This document shows, piece after piece, positions 53,617 through 64,000 of a DNA stretch of 64,000 bases. Origin of the DNA: Plantago ovata (lineage: Eukaryota; Streptophyta; Magnoliopsida; Lamiales; Plantaginaceae); contig CM051457.1 in the NCBI GenBank assembly GCA_028274465.1, positions 52,302,425 to 52,366,424 of the forward strand, in the 5' to 3' direction. Each line of letters opens with the position of its first letter. Positions within the stretch are counted from its first letter, which is position 1. Made by a program: the position numbers and the translations under genes. The notes under the pieces were generated by a model, which was not told the origin of the DNA, did no database searches, and saw only the letters and a list, made by a program, of their open reading frames with translations.

Positions 53617-53934
53617 CTAAGCTCTTTCAGAGGATTTTCTCAAAATCTCTCTTACACTCTTCTCAGCAAGTGCAGTGAATTCAACACAATCCTTTTCGTA
53701 GTTTTCCAGAAGTCTACGGACTTGTAGTTGAAGGATTCTTGCGTTTTTGCAGGCAGTATGATGATGCTTTTCAGCATTCATTTCCATGTAATTAATTACC
53801 CACAAATGCATGCCCCAATTGCTGGCATGGAGAAGCTGTGTATCTGAAATGCTTTTCGGATGAATCTTTCTTAGCCAGAGAAGATCTTCTTCTTGATCCT
53901 TAGCAGAGAGATAGAAGTACTCATAAGGAATCAA
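53617..53934 (-). CDS. 105-codon frame downstream of the Sire-B extra gene
   Basis: Intact frame IPYEYFYLSAKDQEEDLLWL ... MHLWVINYMEMNAEKHHH ... VREILRKSSERA, beginning with TTG directly after the TGA that ends the extra gene and in the same frame. It has no ATG of its own near the start. Predominantly helical and charged; unknown. The TGA and the downstream frame are both conserved in Sire-A. It could be a readthrough extension, the remainder of a former longer protein, or a separately spliced exon. Confidence 0.5.
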   Translation of the reverse strand: MIPYEYFYLSAKDQEEDLLWLRKIHPKSISDTQLLHASNWGMHLWVINYMEMNAEKHHHTACKNARILQLQVRRLLENYEKDCVEFTALAEKSVREILRKSSERA

Positions 53935-56454
53935 TCAAAGTTTCTTCTTAGGTTTCTTTGTTACCGGGTCTGAGTAGTAAGCAATGCCAGGTGGTTTGAT
54001 CAGATTTGGTTCCTGTTTGTATGTCTTACCAATGGCAACTCTTCTTGCATAGACCTCTAGATTCAACCATTTCCCAGCAACATTTCTTGGGAGGGATTCT
54101 TCCCTTTGATTTCTTTGGACCTTGAGTTCAATCCATTTGAACATTTGATTCAAAATGGCTGTAGGAAAGAACTCATTTACCAGCAAGTCTTCCAGCTTTA
54201 AAATCCAGCAACCATGAATGTTTCTGATTACATTCTGAGTGGTTTCCTCATTACTGGTCTTTGTATATTCGATGCCGGAGCCAATAGCAATGCTGGCCAG
54301 CCTTTTCTCTTCCTGTCTTTGCCTTCTTCTTCTTGTTTTAGCATTGTCTTGATCTCTTGCTGAAGAGTCAGACGAGAAATGCTTTGAGTGACCAGACGGA
54401 GTTATGGCTATTAAGGGTCTAGCTCTTATGGCTTAAGCTATTGTTTGATTGTCATCATCTTCATTCAGATTGTGATGACTTTCAGTGTGACAGAAATCTT
54501 GAGTTTCAGCAGCAGTTTTTCTCTTTTTGGTACTTGCTGAATTTAACTCAGATTCTGCTTGCCTTTTAGAACTTTGCTCTTTTTCAGCAAGCGGTTCTAT
54601 GGGCAAAGGCGCATCAGCAAAGGGAGGAGGAGGGGTTTGATTTGTTTTTCTATTATTCTTCTTTTCCCCCTTAGACATGGATTGCAACATCGGAGTGATG
54701 TGCAGAGAGTAAAACTCATTGCAATTTTCAGCAAGAGTGTTGAGACTGTTATACTTCATGATGATTGCCTGTTGGTCAGAGTTCATTGTGGACAACTCCT
54801 TTTGAATATTCATCATGTTCTCTTCATGTCTTTTCTCAGTTGCGGCCTTCTCATCCATAATAGTCTGAGCCTTGACAAGAGCATTCTTTGCAAGTAAGAG
54901 CGCTTGACTTACATCTTCTTCATAGCTTTTGTGATAAAGACTGATGTCTTTCTGAGCTATTGTCAAAGTTGTAGTGCGTCTCAGCACTGTAGACAATATT
55001 TTTCCAATGTCAAGTGGGCTCTCAGCAAGCAATGCCTCATCTTCAGCTTTGGAGGCATCATGGACTTTCTTTAGTGCTAGAATTCTGGGAGTAAACTCCT
55101 CAACTCTTGGGAACGGCACTAAATTAGGGGTCAAGGAGTGAGTCTTAAGTTCAGTAGCAAACTGATCATCTTTTAAAAGCAGCCCGGCTCTTAGTGAATC
55201 TCCTTCATAGGTAAGATAATTAGGAGGAGGAATCTGAGCGACTTTTGGATCTTGCTTTGATTGTTCATCGTCATGTTCTGACAAGTCGTCATCATCCTCT
55301 GTATCATCAAGTTGAGCAACTTTTAAGCCTTTATCAGTAGCTTCACTTCCTTTTTGTTGAGCGGTTGCTGATGGCAACACTTCAGACTCAACGACTGGAG
55401 TTTCACCAGTAGATAGTTGTTTCAATTGAGTTTGTGGCTCAATTACTGGAGTTTCGCCAGTAGTTAGTTTTAATTGAGTAGTTGCTGAAGGCAACATTTG
55501 AGACTGAATAACTGGAGTTTCGCCAGTAGTAAGTGGAAGGGATGGAACTTCCTTTGATTTTGGTCTTTAAGATTCACCAATTTCCAGATCATGCGTATGC
55601 CTTGCATGGATCACGAGACTGTTTTGTAGAGCTCGTTGGTAATCTTCATCTTCTTCATCCTCTTCTTCAAGGTTTTCTTCAGTAACCTTGGCATTAGAAA
55701 CTTGACTTTTGCCATTTTTCAAGGCAGCCCTTTTTTTGGCGTACTCTTCTTCAGTATCAGCACCTTGTACAGGTGCTTGATTTTCAGCAGCAGCAGGAGG
55801 AGGTTGAGATTCTTGCTGAGATTGTTGTTGTTCAGCTTGCTGATTGTCAGATTGAATATTTTCAGCAACTGTTGACATCAATCCACTAGCACCAGGACTT
55901 GGACCTTGATTGTCATCATCGTCGTCTTTCTTGTCCTTAGAATCTTTCCCTTCATCATCACTGGGATCAGTGGGAATGTTCTCATCTTCTTCTTCTTCTT
56001 CATCATCTGTCAGAAGGACTAGCTCAATGTGCTTATAGAAAGCAACACTTGTCACTTCCTCTTCCTCAGTTAATTTGTGGGGATCAACCACCACAGGAAC
56101 AAAAAGACCTTTGAGCATCACAGCTTGTTCATCTGGAGAGGCACTCTTAAATTTGGCCTTCATATTCTCTCTGATTTGAGCAATCAGATTTGACCTCATT
56201 TGCTGAGAATATGTCATTTCTTCTGGAAGGATGGAGTGGACAAATGTTTCGAGCTTTAATAGTGAAGATCTCTTTTTCTCATTTGAGAGATGAAGGTGAA
56301 GATTTGAGAAATCCATTCTCCTGTACCTTTGCCAGTTGCTGACGGACTTAGCAACTCTTGACAAAGTTGTCCTCTTGAACTTCAAGTAAAGTTCTTCAGA
56401 ACTTACTTGCTGATCTTCAGTGATGAGTACCACTTCAGTGGTCTCCTTTTGAGC

Positions 56455-56529
56455 CTGAAAAAGAATTTTATTTAGATCAGGATTGGTTTGGAGAATTGTT
56501 TTAGAGTTTACATCTGAAACATGATTTAC
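56455..56529 (-). other. Candidate intron 3 of the Sire-B extra gene
   Basis: 75 bases, phase 0, same GTAAATCATG...TTTTTCAG boundaries as Sire-A 28440-28514. Stop-free. Confidence 0.55.
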
Positions 56530-56607
56530 CTGCTGAGAGTCAGCAAGCTCATGTAGTACAATTTCCATTCCATGAGGAGCTTGAGTAGCATCCTCCATTT
56601 GTTCATC

Positions 56608-56679
56608 CTGAAATAAATTAAAATTAGACACAAGTACTAAGCCGTCAAACTTAGTTTTTATACCAAAATTATTAACTAC
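56608..56679 (-). other. Candidate intron 2 of the Sire-B extra gene
   Basis: 72 bases, phase 0, same boundaries as Sire-A 28290-28361. Stop-free. Confidence 0.55.
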
Positions 56680-56748
56680 CTGCTGAGCAGGGAGTGTTGG
56701 TTCTGGTGCAGAGGCTTCAGCAACCATCTGACTTGCATCTTGAGAAGT

Positions 56749-56823
56749 CTGTAGAGAAAGAATAATTTTAGCAAAAGAACAATTTTCAGAATTTGAAGTT
56801 TTACTGATGGTTGAATTAACTAC
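56749..56823 (-). other. Candidate intron 1 of the Sire-B extra gene
   Basis: 75 bases, phase 0, same boundaries as Sire-A 28146-28220. Stop-free and read through in the open frame. Confidence 0.5.
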
Positions 56824-59019
56824 CTGCTCAGGAAGGACAAGTTGTGGCTCAGTCCTTTCAACATTAACAGTTTCTTCAGCTTCTGGGACTGTTTCTTCAG
56901 CAGACTTCTGATTTTGCTCTATTTGAGAAAGCTGTGCGGTTTCAGCAATCTCCCTTGTCTTTGAAATGACAAGTTGAGCAGAAGCATCTTGACCTTTAAG
57001 CTCACTGCTTGTCATGAAGAGATCAATTGACTTGTTGGATGATTCTTCAATTTCCAACTCCATTTGTTTGCTTAAATCTTCCAGAACAAGCTGGACTTTG
57101 TCAATTGATGTCTTAGGTGAACTGGGGCCAGTATTCTCAGCATCATGAGATGCGTCGTTGAACAATGCTTCTTGAGTTTCAGCAACTTCAAGAACTGGAA
57201 CCATTGCTATTTCAGCAACTGGTTCTTCAGCAAGCTGGGTTTGAGCAACTTGATGAGTTGCTTGTTCAGCAACCATCTTTTCAGCAGCATCAGCAAGTGT
57301 CGCTTTTTGCAGATCATCAGCAATGTCACTTGCTGGTTCCATAGTTGGATCATTTGGTCTATCTACAATGTAGATATCTGGGACTGGGGCAGGAATTTCA
57401 TTTCCACTGCCTTGTGATCTATTCTCAGTAGAATTGTCAACATTAAGTTGATTGTTGAAGGCTTCCGCAAACACTTCAACATTGTTGACATATGCTTCAG
57501 TAATTACGTCAGCAACATCTACTGGCAAATGCGTTTCAGCATTTGTCTGGGAATTGACTGAGGAGTCTTGGACATCAGGGACTGACTGAGAAGCCAGTGT
57601 CTTCTTTCTTTTGTTACTTGTCCGTTTTCTATTAGGTACGGGGTTTGCTGATGACGCTGCAGTCTGAGTGTCATCATCAGCTTTCCTCTTTTTCTTTTTA
57701 GATTTCTCCAGTTTCCCAGAGTCATCTATTGTTGCCTTTTCAGCAACAGGTGTTGTACACGTACCTTGTTGATTTTCTACAGCAGTTTCAATTGTGTTAC
57801 CACCACCAACAGCAGTTTCATCTCTCAGTTGCTGAGTGGTAACATCTGCAGCTGTTGTATACCTTTCTTGCTGGCTTGTGCTGACAACATTTGCAGTTGT
57901 TGTCTTCTTAGATTTCTTTCAAGCAATCTTAGGTACATTCTGCTTGTAGAAAGATCTTCCCACATTGCACACAGATTTCTTGATTGACAATGGGTTTCTT
58001 AGTTGAATCCTGAAAGGATATAGCATATCTTGATTCCATACATAACTGGAAAGGCAGGTCAGACCTTGTTGTCTTCTACCTTTACCTTGAACTTATTGAC
58101 ACAATCAACAAGCCTGTTGAAAATGTACTTAGCCCACTTAAGTTCCGATTTATTTTCATAGATATGCATCAGCAATGACCATCTTCTCAGGCCGACTTGG
58201 TCAATTCCTCCAACTTGGGAGTCAAGAACTTTTATCAGTAGCAGAGCTACTAGACCAAGTGAATGGCTGAGATGCTTTCTCTTAACGTGCTTTGTCCAAG
58301 TCACGGGAGCTATCTCGCCTTTCTTCATCTTTGCATTTCTGACGTCACTGTAGAAAGCTTCTATTTCTTCGTCAATAGCAGTGACGTCATCTTCAGTTCC
58401 AGTGGTTGGAATCTGAAAAATCTCCGCTAAATCAGTCCATTTCAGGACGATTTGCGTGTTCTGAACATAAGTAAGGATCACTTTTTCAGTGATTCCATTA
58501 CTGTCTGTAAGGGACTGGATTTCTACATTGTTGTAGAATTCCATTGTATCAATCATGCTCACTTGCTTAGTGCGAGAAGAGATAAAGTTCATGAGGCCTT
58601 GCTGCTTGATAAACTCAAGCACCTCTTCATTTTGGTCATCAAGTTCTTGTTCATAAAAGTACCTAATGTACTTTTCTTTTGCAAACCCTCCCCATTGCAT
58701 CAACATCTCACACTTTGCAGTGTCAAGATATGACGGAGGCATAGGTTTTGCAGTGATTCGGTCGTTTTTCAACACAACTTTCGTTGTGTCTGGGGCCAGA
58801 GTAGTTACCGGAGCAGTGCGTGTTTCAGCAGTATCAACCTTTGACGATTTTGAGGACTTAGATAACTGTCTCTTGGGAGACATTTCTTATATAGAGCAAG
58901 AAAGATTGTACGAAAAGAGATAGTTTTGCTTTTTGACCGGAGGTACAGTAGATTCAGGCTAGAATTTGCAGAGAAAGGAAATGTGAGTTAAAGAATTTTG
59001 TCATTTCTCTAACTCCTTC

Positions 59020-59027
59020 TTTATATA
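59020..59027 (-). promoter_or_regulatory. Internal TATA box before the Sire-B extra gene
   Basis: Minus-strand TATATAAA, 137 bp upstream of the ATG at 58883, in the same context as in Sire-A. Confidence 0.55.
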
Positions 59028-59793
59028 GTGTCTCTGGTGTGTGAGAAACTCAATCGATTTGAGCTCTCAGCAAGGGTAAAACAGAGAAACACTGGAGATA
59101 GTGGAGCCTTTGCATTGAATGCGTAATGGCCCACTAACTAAAACCGTTAGAACACTCTCTCTATTTGTTCTGCTAGCCGTTAGATTAGTAACTCCTTCTA
59201 ATCAATGGCCACGATTGAATTTCATGTCATGATTATTGCGAGTTTATCTGTGCCAGCTTAACGTCACAAATTGATTTTACCGAGTAATAAGGGATAGATT
59301 GCTTGCTGAAATAGACAAGAATCTTTTCAGCGAGTTTGAATTAACAATCTAGATACTTGCTGAAAGTTCCCCCTTACTTAGATATATCATATTTTTTTTT
59401 AAGTTTAAATGATATTTCTGATTTCCCGTATCAGTAAATTCTTTTGTACTTGAGACATCCTTTGGTAAAACCTGAGAGATGAGCTTTGCTTTTTTTCTGA
59501 GTTCCCGTTTTAGAGAATTCCTTTGATACTTGAATACCTGTTTCAGTATCTTTTGATTGTCTGAGTACCCGTCTCAGCAATCCATAATTTCTTTCTCTTA
59601 CTGAGTGCCTATCTCAGCAAGTGGTCAAGTTTCCTAACAAATACCAGTTTTGAAGGAATTACTTGCTGAATGCCTGTTTCAGCAAACATGTAGTGACTTA
59701 TCATTTCTTAGAAGAAATCAGTGACTTGGTCTTTTGGACAGGAATACTTTGGCTTGCTGAATACTTGTTTCAGCATTCTGCCAAGTGTATCCT
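59028..59793. other. Spacer between pol and extra gene of Sire-B
   Basis: Non-coding counterpart of 25321-26063, rich in CTTGCTGAAA, CAGCAAG and CCCGTNTCAG motifs. No gene. Confidence 0.55.
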
Positions 59794-60323
59794 TTATTGA
59801 GGTAGTTCAATCAATCCAAGGTTAAACCTTAGCATTGCGAACCTATTATCCGGTAGGGGCTTGGTAAAGATATCAGCAAGCTGATCTTCAGTTCCTACTT
59901 TCACAACCTCAATATCACCTTTTTCCACATGATCTCTAATGAAATGATGTCTAATATCAATGTGCTTGGTCCTAGAGTGAAACTTAGGATTTTGCGTAAT
60001 TGCAATAGCACTTGTATTATCACAAAAGATTGGTGTTTTCTTTGCAGAAATACCATAATCTCTTAATTGTTGCTGAATCCATATGATCTGAGCTGTGCAA
60101 CAACCAGCTGCAATGTATTCAGATTCAGTAGATGAATTGGCGACACAAGTTTGCTTCTTGCTGAACCATGATATTAATCTAGTACCCAAAAACTGACAAG
60201 TTCCAGAGGTACTTTTTCTATCAAGAGTTGATCCACCATGATCAGCATCAGAATAGCCAACCAATTCAAGTCCATAATCTTTAGGATACCATAATCCAAC
60301 ATTGACTGTACCTTTAACATATT
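59794..60323 (-). pseudogene. Sire-B RNase H
   Basis: Copia RNase H: MVGYSDADHGGSTLDRKSTS, GTRLISWFSKKQTCVANSST, ESEYIAAGCCTAQIIWIQQQ, IFCDNTSAIAITQNPKFHSR, TKHIDIRHHFIRDHV and the terminal EDQLADIFTKPL. All catalytic acidic residues (the D of SDAD, the E of ESEY, the D of CDN) are present. A frameshift near 60354 separates it from RT. Confidence 0.9.
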
Positions 60324-60908
60324 TCAGTATCTTGATTGCCTTTTGTAGTGTGATTCTCTTGGATCAGATTGGAATCTTGCACACACACAAACAACATACT
60401 GAATGTCAGGTCTACTTGTTGTTATATACAACAAGGAACCAATGAGCTTCCTATACTTGTGTTCTTCAACACTTTTGTCCTTTTTAGTATAGCCCAATTT
60501 GGTGCCAACACTCATAGGGATCTTTTCAGGTTTTTCATCCTCTTTGATCCTAAACTTTATGAGCATTTCTTTCGCATACTTTGCTTGATTTATGAATATT
60601 CCATCTTTGAGTTGCTTGACTTGCAACCCTAGGAAGTAATTCAATTTTCCCATCATACTCATTTCAAACTTATTTGTCATGAGTTTGGCAAAATCATCAC
60701 AAAGTTGCTTGTCCTTACATCCAAAAATTATGTCATCCACATAAATTTGAACTAAGATTATTTTACCATCATGGTTCATGGTAAATAATGTTTTGTCAAC
60801 TTCACCTTTCTTGAAACCATTTTCCAGCAAGAACTTAGCCAAGGTATCATACCATGCTCTTGGTGCTTGCTTTAGACCATATACAGCTTTCTGAAACTTA
60901 TATACCAT
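60324..60908 (-). pseudogene. Sire-B reverse transcriptase, C-terminal part
   Basis: [40 protein letters not shown] with an intact YVDD, GCKDKQLCDDFAKLMTNKFE, GKLNYFLGLQVKQLKDGIFI and SVGTKLGYTKKDKSVEEHKY. It is cut at both ends by one-base frameshifts (near 60920 and 60354). Confidence 0.9.
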
Positions 60909-61441
60909 CTTGGTTTCTGAGGGAAGTTCAAAGCCAGGGGTTGTTCTAGGTAGACCTCTTCAGCAAGTTCACCATTTAAGAATGCACTTTTAACATCCAT
61001 TTGGTAAACAATGAAGTCATTGTGAGCAGCAAAGGCCAAGAAAAGCCTAATTGCATCCAATCTTGCAACTGGAGCGTAAGACTCATCATAGTCCAATCCT
61101 TCAGTCTGACAGTAACCTTGAGCAACTAAGCGTGCTTTATTTCTTGTTACTTCACCAGACTCGCTCAGCTTGTTTCTGAACACCCGCTTTGTACCAATAG
61201 CTTTCTTATCTTCAGCAAGTGGCACAAGTTTCCAGACTTTGTTCCTTTCAAATTGATCCAATTCTTCTTGCATTGCCTTTATCCATTCAGAATGCTTCAA
61301 AGCTTCTTCTATGGTTTTAGTTTCAATTTCTGAAACAAAGCAAGAGAATAAAGATTCTACTTCTACGACAGTTGCTTCTTCAGCAAGTCCTTGAGTAGCT
61401 TTGGATCTAGTCACTTGGCGTTTATTAATGTCGCCAATCAT
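60872..61441 (-). pseudogene. Sire-B reverse transcriptase, N-terminal part
   Basis: Begins with the linker motif [15 protein letters not shown] (copia I-I-G-D...T-R-S). RT follows: [77 protein letters not shown] and [20 protein letters not shown]. Confidence 0.9.
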
Positions 61442-61940
61442 ATCCGTAGAGGGATTATCTCTAATCCATTTATTAACAGGTTTCCTGTTTGTTGGATCAG
61501 GATATGTTTGCTCATCAGCATGTGACTCTTCAGTATGTACTTGTTCAGTACTACTGGGAATTTGTGTCTCTGCAGAGATTTATTCGTCAGCAACTGCTTG
61601 TTCAGCATTGCTAGATTGAGGTAATTCATCAGCAGGCACTGGAGATTGCGTAATTTCAGCAACTTCCGGAGCAACCGCATCTTTTGCTGGAAATTCTTTG
61701 TCGTGAACTATTTTTATCTTGTCATGAGTTGGGGGAGGAGAGTCATTGTCAGAATCATCATTTAGTTCCATTGACTTGATTTGCCTAGCACAGATTCAGT
61801 TCTTTGCTCATGTAGACTAGCTTTTTCATACATTCTGATATTTCTTCTTCAGCAGGCAAACCTTGTACTTTTCGTAGAATAAACATGCACAGATTCTTCA
61901 ATCTTTTGTGCCTTTTTGTTGTAAACTCTATAAGCTTTCT
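61442..61940 (-). pseudogene. Sire-B linker and integrase C-terminal region (broken)
   Basis: Variable linker between integrase and RT, read in pieces (ELNDDSDNDSPPPTHDKIKI; AVAPEVAEITQSPVPADELP) with frame changes. It runs into the gap at 61941. Confidence 0.6.
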
Positions 61941-62040
61941 NNNNNNNNNNNNNNNNNNNNNNNNNNNNNNNNNNNNNNNNNNNNNNNNNNNNNNNNNNNN
62001 NNNNNNNNNNNNNNNNNNNNNNNNNNNNNNNNNNNNNNNN
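61941..62040. other. Scaffold gap (100 N)
   Basis: Exactly 100 N; true length unknown. Sire-B is on the left, CACTA-like exons on the right. Confidence 0.98.
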
Positions 62041-64000
62041 ACATAAATGTTCCAGGTGAAGCTGGGAACAAACGATGTTTAAAAAATAACACGGAAGAGG
62101 GTAATGCCCCGGTTAAAAAGGCCAAGGCCTCAGGTTTGATTCTACACATACCTGTTGATTGAGATAAGTTATAAACATGTTATGGTAATGTATCTTTTGT
62201 TTCATACCCTTCTAAGGATACAGAATCAATAAAAACAAAGTGGATCGAGATGCAAGGTATAATTTTACTTCTTGTAAACTTTTATATTTGTATTCATTAT
62301 TTCTTCACTGCAATATGAGTGATTTATACTTAACTATCAGCAAGAAAAAGTAAAATGCACTAGTATCACATGGATTCTTACAAGAACTGTGATGCTAGTG
62401 TATATTAATGTTTTGCCAGGTTCATGTACAATAGTTAAAGGTTATATGAATGATGTTTGGTAGAAATTTGATGAAAGTGTATATGAAAATTTTTGCTGAG
62501 TTCTCAAATACCTTTAAATGTTATATGAGTGCAAAACAAGAAAGTAGATAAACTGATACCATAAATTAATAAGAACAAAAAAAAAGGGAAAAATGGACTA
62601 TTTGGATATGGATTCTTCCCAGAGATTGGATGCTACTGTCTATCAAAATATCTAGAAGTTGTTGTAGGCAAAACCAGAAATTAGAAAAAATAAGAGGAAA
62701 ATCAGGGAAAAAAAAAAGAAAAATTAACTACTATGACATGAATTCTGCCCAGAAAACCTCTTCTGTATATGGTCATTTCCCTAGTTATTAAGGGCTTTTT
62801 TAAAGTTATATGAATATTGTTATTATTTCATTACTACAATATGTCTGATTTATGCTTAACTGTATGCAAAGACCAAAACCAAAAGGACAAACATTAGGTC
62901 TTAAAGGGGGGAAACTGCATAATGCACATCCAAGTCCTGCAGTCAACACTCGTTCAAGGGTGATACCACCGCTAACTCCACTTAACGATCTCAGGACAAT
63001 GATGGCGAGTACAGTTCCTGGTCGTGCAAATGGAACATCAACTAATGTCTTTGAAGCCCAACCTGCTGCCTCCAAAGCTCCAAAGGTTAATTCGCCAACT
63101 ATGCCCGCAGTTCCAAAGGGTAATCAAGCTCTAAAGGCATCACTAACTCATGCTCAGAATGACATTGAATCCACACAACCTGAAGTCATCACAAAGAGTC
63201 AGAGATCACCTCCAGAGCTAAATAAAGAGAAAAGTCCAGCTATCAACGAACAGCCTGAGCCAACGATCACTCCTCCGGAACCTGAAGAGAGCAATCAGTT
63301 GGAATTTTCATATAACGGCTCAGATACAACCCATCAAGAAGATACGGCTGCTGGAAAAGATACAGACCTTGCAAAACCAAGTGAGTAAATTCATTCAACT
63401 TTGATCTATATATTGCAAAACCAACAAGACTTATCATATATTGGACTTACTTCATAAATTTCATTTTATATTTATAATTTCAGATCCGAAGAGGGCACCT
63501 CGTGGTGTTTCCCGTGGCGAATCGTTGGAAAAATATATTCGCAAGGTATCTCCAAGTGTGGTTGTCCTTTTTATTCTTCTTCTTAATTATTCATTAAGTT
63601 GGTAAAGTCCTTTTTTAATTTTATTTTTTATTTTTTCTGTTTTTCTCTGATTTATAATTATTTTAGGATTACATGATAAATGTCAAGTCTTTGGCCTATT
63701 TTCAACCTTGTACAAGTCACATTTAAGTTCTGGAACGTGTTTGCATGTAACGAACATCACTTTGCAAAACAAAACATAGGATCCATATACCAGTGACCTT
63801 TTTTCCATTTTTTTTTTACATTTTTTTCCTGATTTTTTAGTTAATATAGTTGCTTCCATTTTTATTTAATATAGTGGTTTCTGTGGATGTAGAATGGGAA
63901 GATTAAGATCTCTTTTTTTCCCGGAGAAAATGTCTCTGTGAGTAATGATGAACAATTCAGCTTTGCAATTGGAATGATCGTCAAGAGCCAAGCTGAAATA
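62041..64000 (+). CDS. CACTA-like (Ptta/En/Spm-type) transposase-related gene, partial
   Basis: Predicted exons: about 62056-62133 (GNKRC, APVKKAKAS; donor CTCAG|GTTTG). About 62871-63380 (PKPKGQTLGLKGGKLHNAHP, Pro/Ser/Glu-rich low complexity; donor ACCAA|GTGAGT). 63484-63545 (KRAPRGVSRGESLEKYIRK; acceptor ATTTCAG, donor GCAAG|GTATC). 63893 onward (NGKIKISFFPGENVSVSNDE, QFSFAIGMIVKSQAEI). The last three join in frame. R-G-x-S-R-G-x-S-L-E-K followed by G-K-I-x-I-x-F, G-x-x-V and F-x-x-x-I-G-x-I-V is the pattern I know from the Ptta/En/Spm-type plant transposase domain. It may be a CACTA element gene or a host gene derived from one. The gene is cut by the gap and by the window end. The first splice join could not be resolved. 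Confidence 0.55.
62134..62870 (+). other. Probable intron sequence in the CACTA-like gene
   Basis: AT-rich, with repeated near-copies of a motif set (ATGTTATATGAATG-type and GATTTATACTTAACTATCAGC / GATTTATGCTTAACTGTATGC at about 62321 and 62848). No open frame. The second such stretch ends at the acceptor region of the next exon. Confidence 0.4.

Larger units (their letters stand above)
53935..58883 (-). pseudogene. Sire-B extra ('env-like') gene, broken
   Basis: Starts MSPKRQLSKSSKSSKVDTAE at 58883. The N-terminal part to 58059 is complete here (including the HLSHSLGLVALLLIKVLDSQ helix that Sire-A has deleted). A basic zone KSKKKKRKADDD and NRKRTSNKRKKTL, the Ala/Glu/Thr-rich middle, acidic runs, GETPVIEPQTQL repeats, coiled coil and basic tail follow. 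Lesions: TGA near 58059, a short deletion near 58010 relative to Sire-A, TGA near 57918, TAA at 55567 and TAA at 54433. Between these the frame is open, and each lesion differs from those of Sire-A, so the ancestral gene was open for about 1,650 codons. It reads through all three candidate introns. No transmembrane segment or signal peptide is evident. Confidence 0.78.
51719..61940 (-). mobile_element. Sirevirus-like copia retrotransposon, 3' part, inverted copy (Sire-B)
   Basis: On the minus strand from the gap: end of integrase, RT, RNase H, spacer with TATA box, extra gene (58883-53935), 105-codon frame (53934-53617), polypurine tract and 3' LTR (53352-51719). It is a close copy of Sire-A with an independent set of lesions. 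The left flank CAATG (51714-51718) is the candidate TSD. The 5' LTR, gag, protease and most of integrase lie beyond the gap. Confidence 0.88.

Overview
This is a nuclear genome window from a flowering plant, more likely a eudicot given its AT-rich background. It is built almost entirely of nested transposable elements: Ty1/copia elements (one of the Sirevirus type), Ty3/gypsy elements (two of the Tat type and one carrying only gag-protease), a Stowaway MITE, a CCGG-rich inverted-repeat element, a Mutator-like gene fragment and a CACTA-like gene. I see no operon, rRNA, intact tRNA, CRISPR array or complete single-copy housekeeping gene. Two 100-base runs of N (25125-25224 and 61941-62040) are scaffold gaps of unknown true size, so the window is three separate contigs.

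Contig 1, left (1-18343). A GCTCCGATCGGAGC-type palindrome array (62-452) precedes a broken Mutator-like (PB1-like domain) gene that starts at 1228. That gene is split by a complete minus-strand copia element (1674-11460, TSD TGATA) and by a gypsy solo LTR (11494-14661, TSD GGGAG), which itself holds a copia solo LTR (12330-14439, TSD TCTAG). Then comes a degenerate GAAACTAATGAAACTAGC array (15676-17945), split by a TIR element (16396-17501) that carries a Stowaway MITE (16520-16788).

Contig 1, right (18344-25124). This is the 3' part of a minus-strand Tat-type gypsy element: 3' LTR, polypurine tract, a 66-bp tandem array, and an antisense (plus-strand) extra gene. That gene has its own TATA box, a 5'UTR intron and three coding exons (20694-23752). 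An integrase C-terminal remnant lies next to the gap.

Contig 2 (25225-61940). A plus-strand Sirevirus-like copia element (end of pol, a long extra gene, 3' LTR ending at 33327) sits in the RT of a second Tat element (minus strand, 33328-38034). Next is a complete gag-protease-only gypsy element (38550-44606, TSD AAATG), whose right half and flank were later duplicated in tandem (43866-45274 and 45290-46699). Gene-like exons follow (46700-47909). They are interrupted by a third copia element (5' LTR 47910-49861), which is itself interrupted by a second, inverted copy of the Sirevirus (51719-61940).

Contig 3 (62041-64000) carries exons of a CACTA-like (Ptta/En/Spm-type) transposase gene, possibly the continuation of the 46.7-47.9 kb fragment.

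The most interesting biology is in the two extra genes carried by retroelements. Each has an internal TATA box separate from the LTR promoter and predicted introns. The Sirevirus gene has three candidate introns of 75, 72 and 75 bp, all phase 0, stop-free and multiples of three, conserved in both copies. Almost all coding regions here are decayed, and the breaks are listed per feature.
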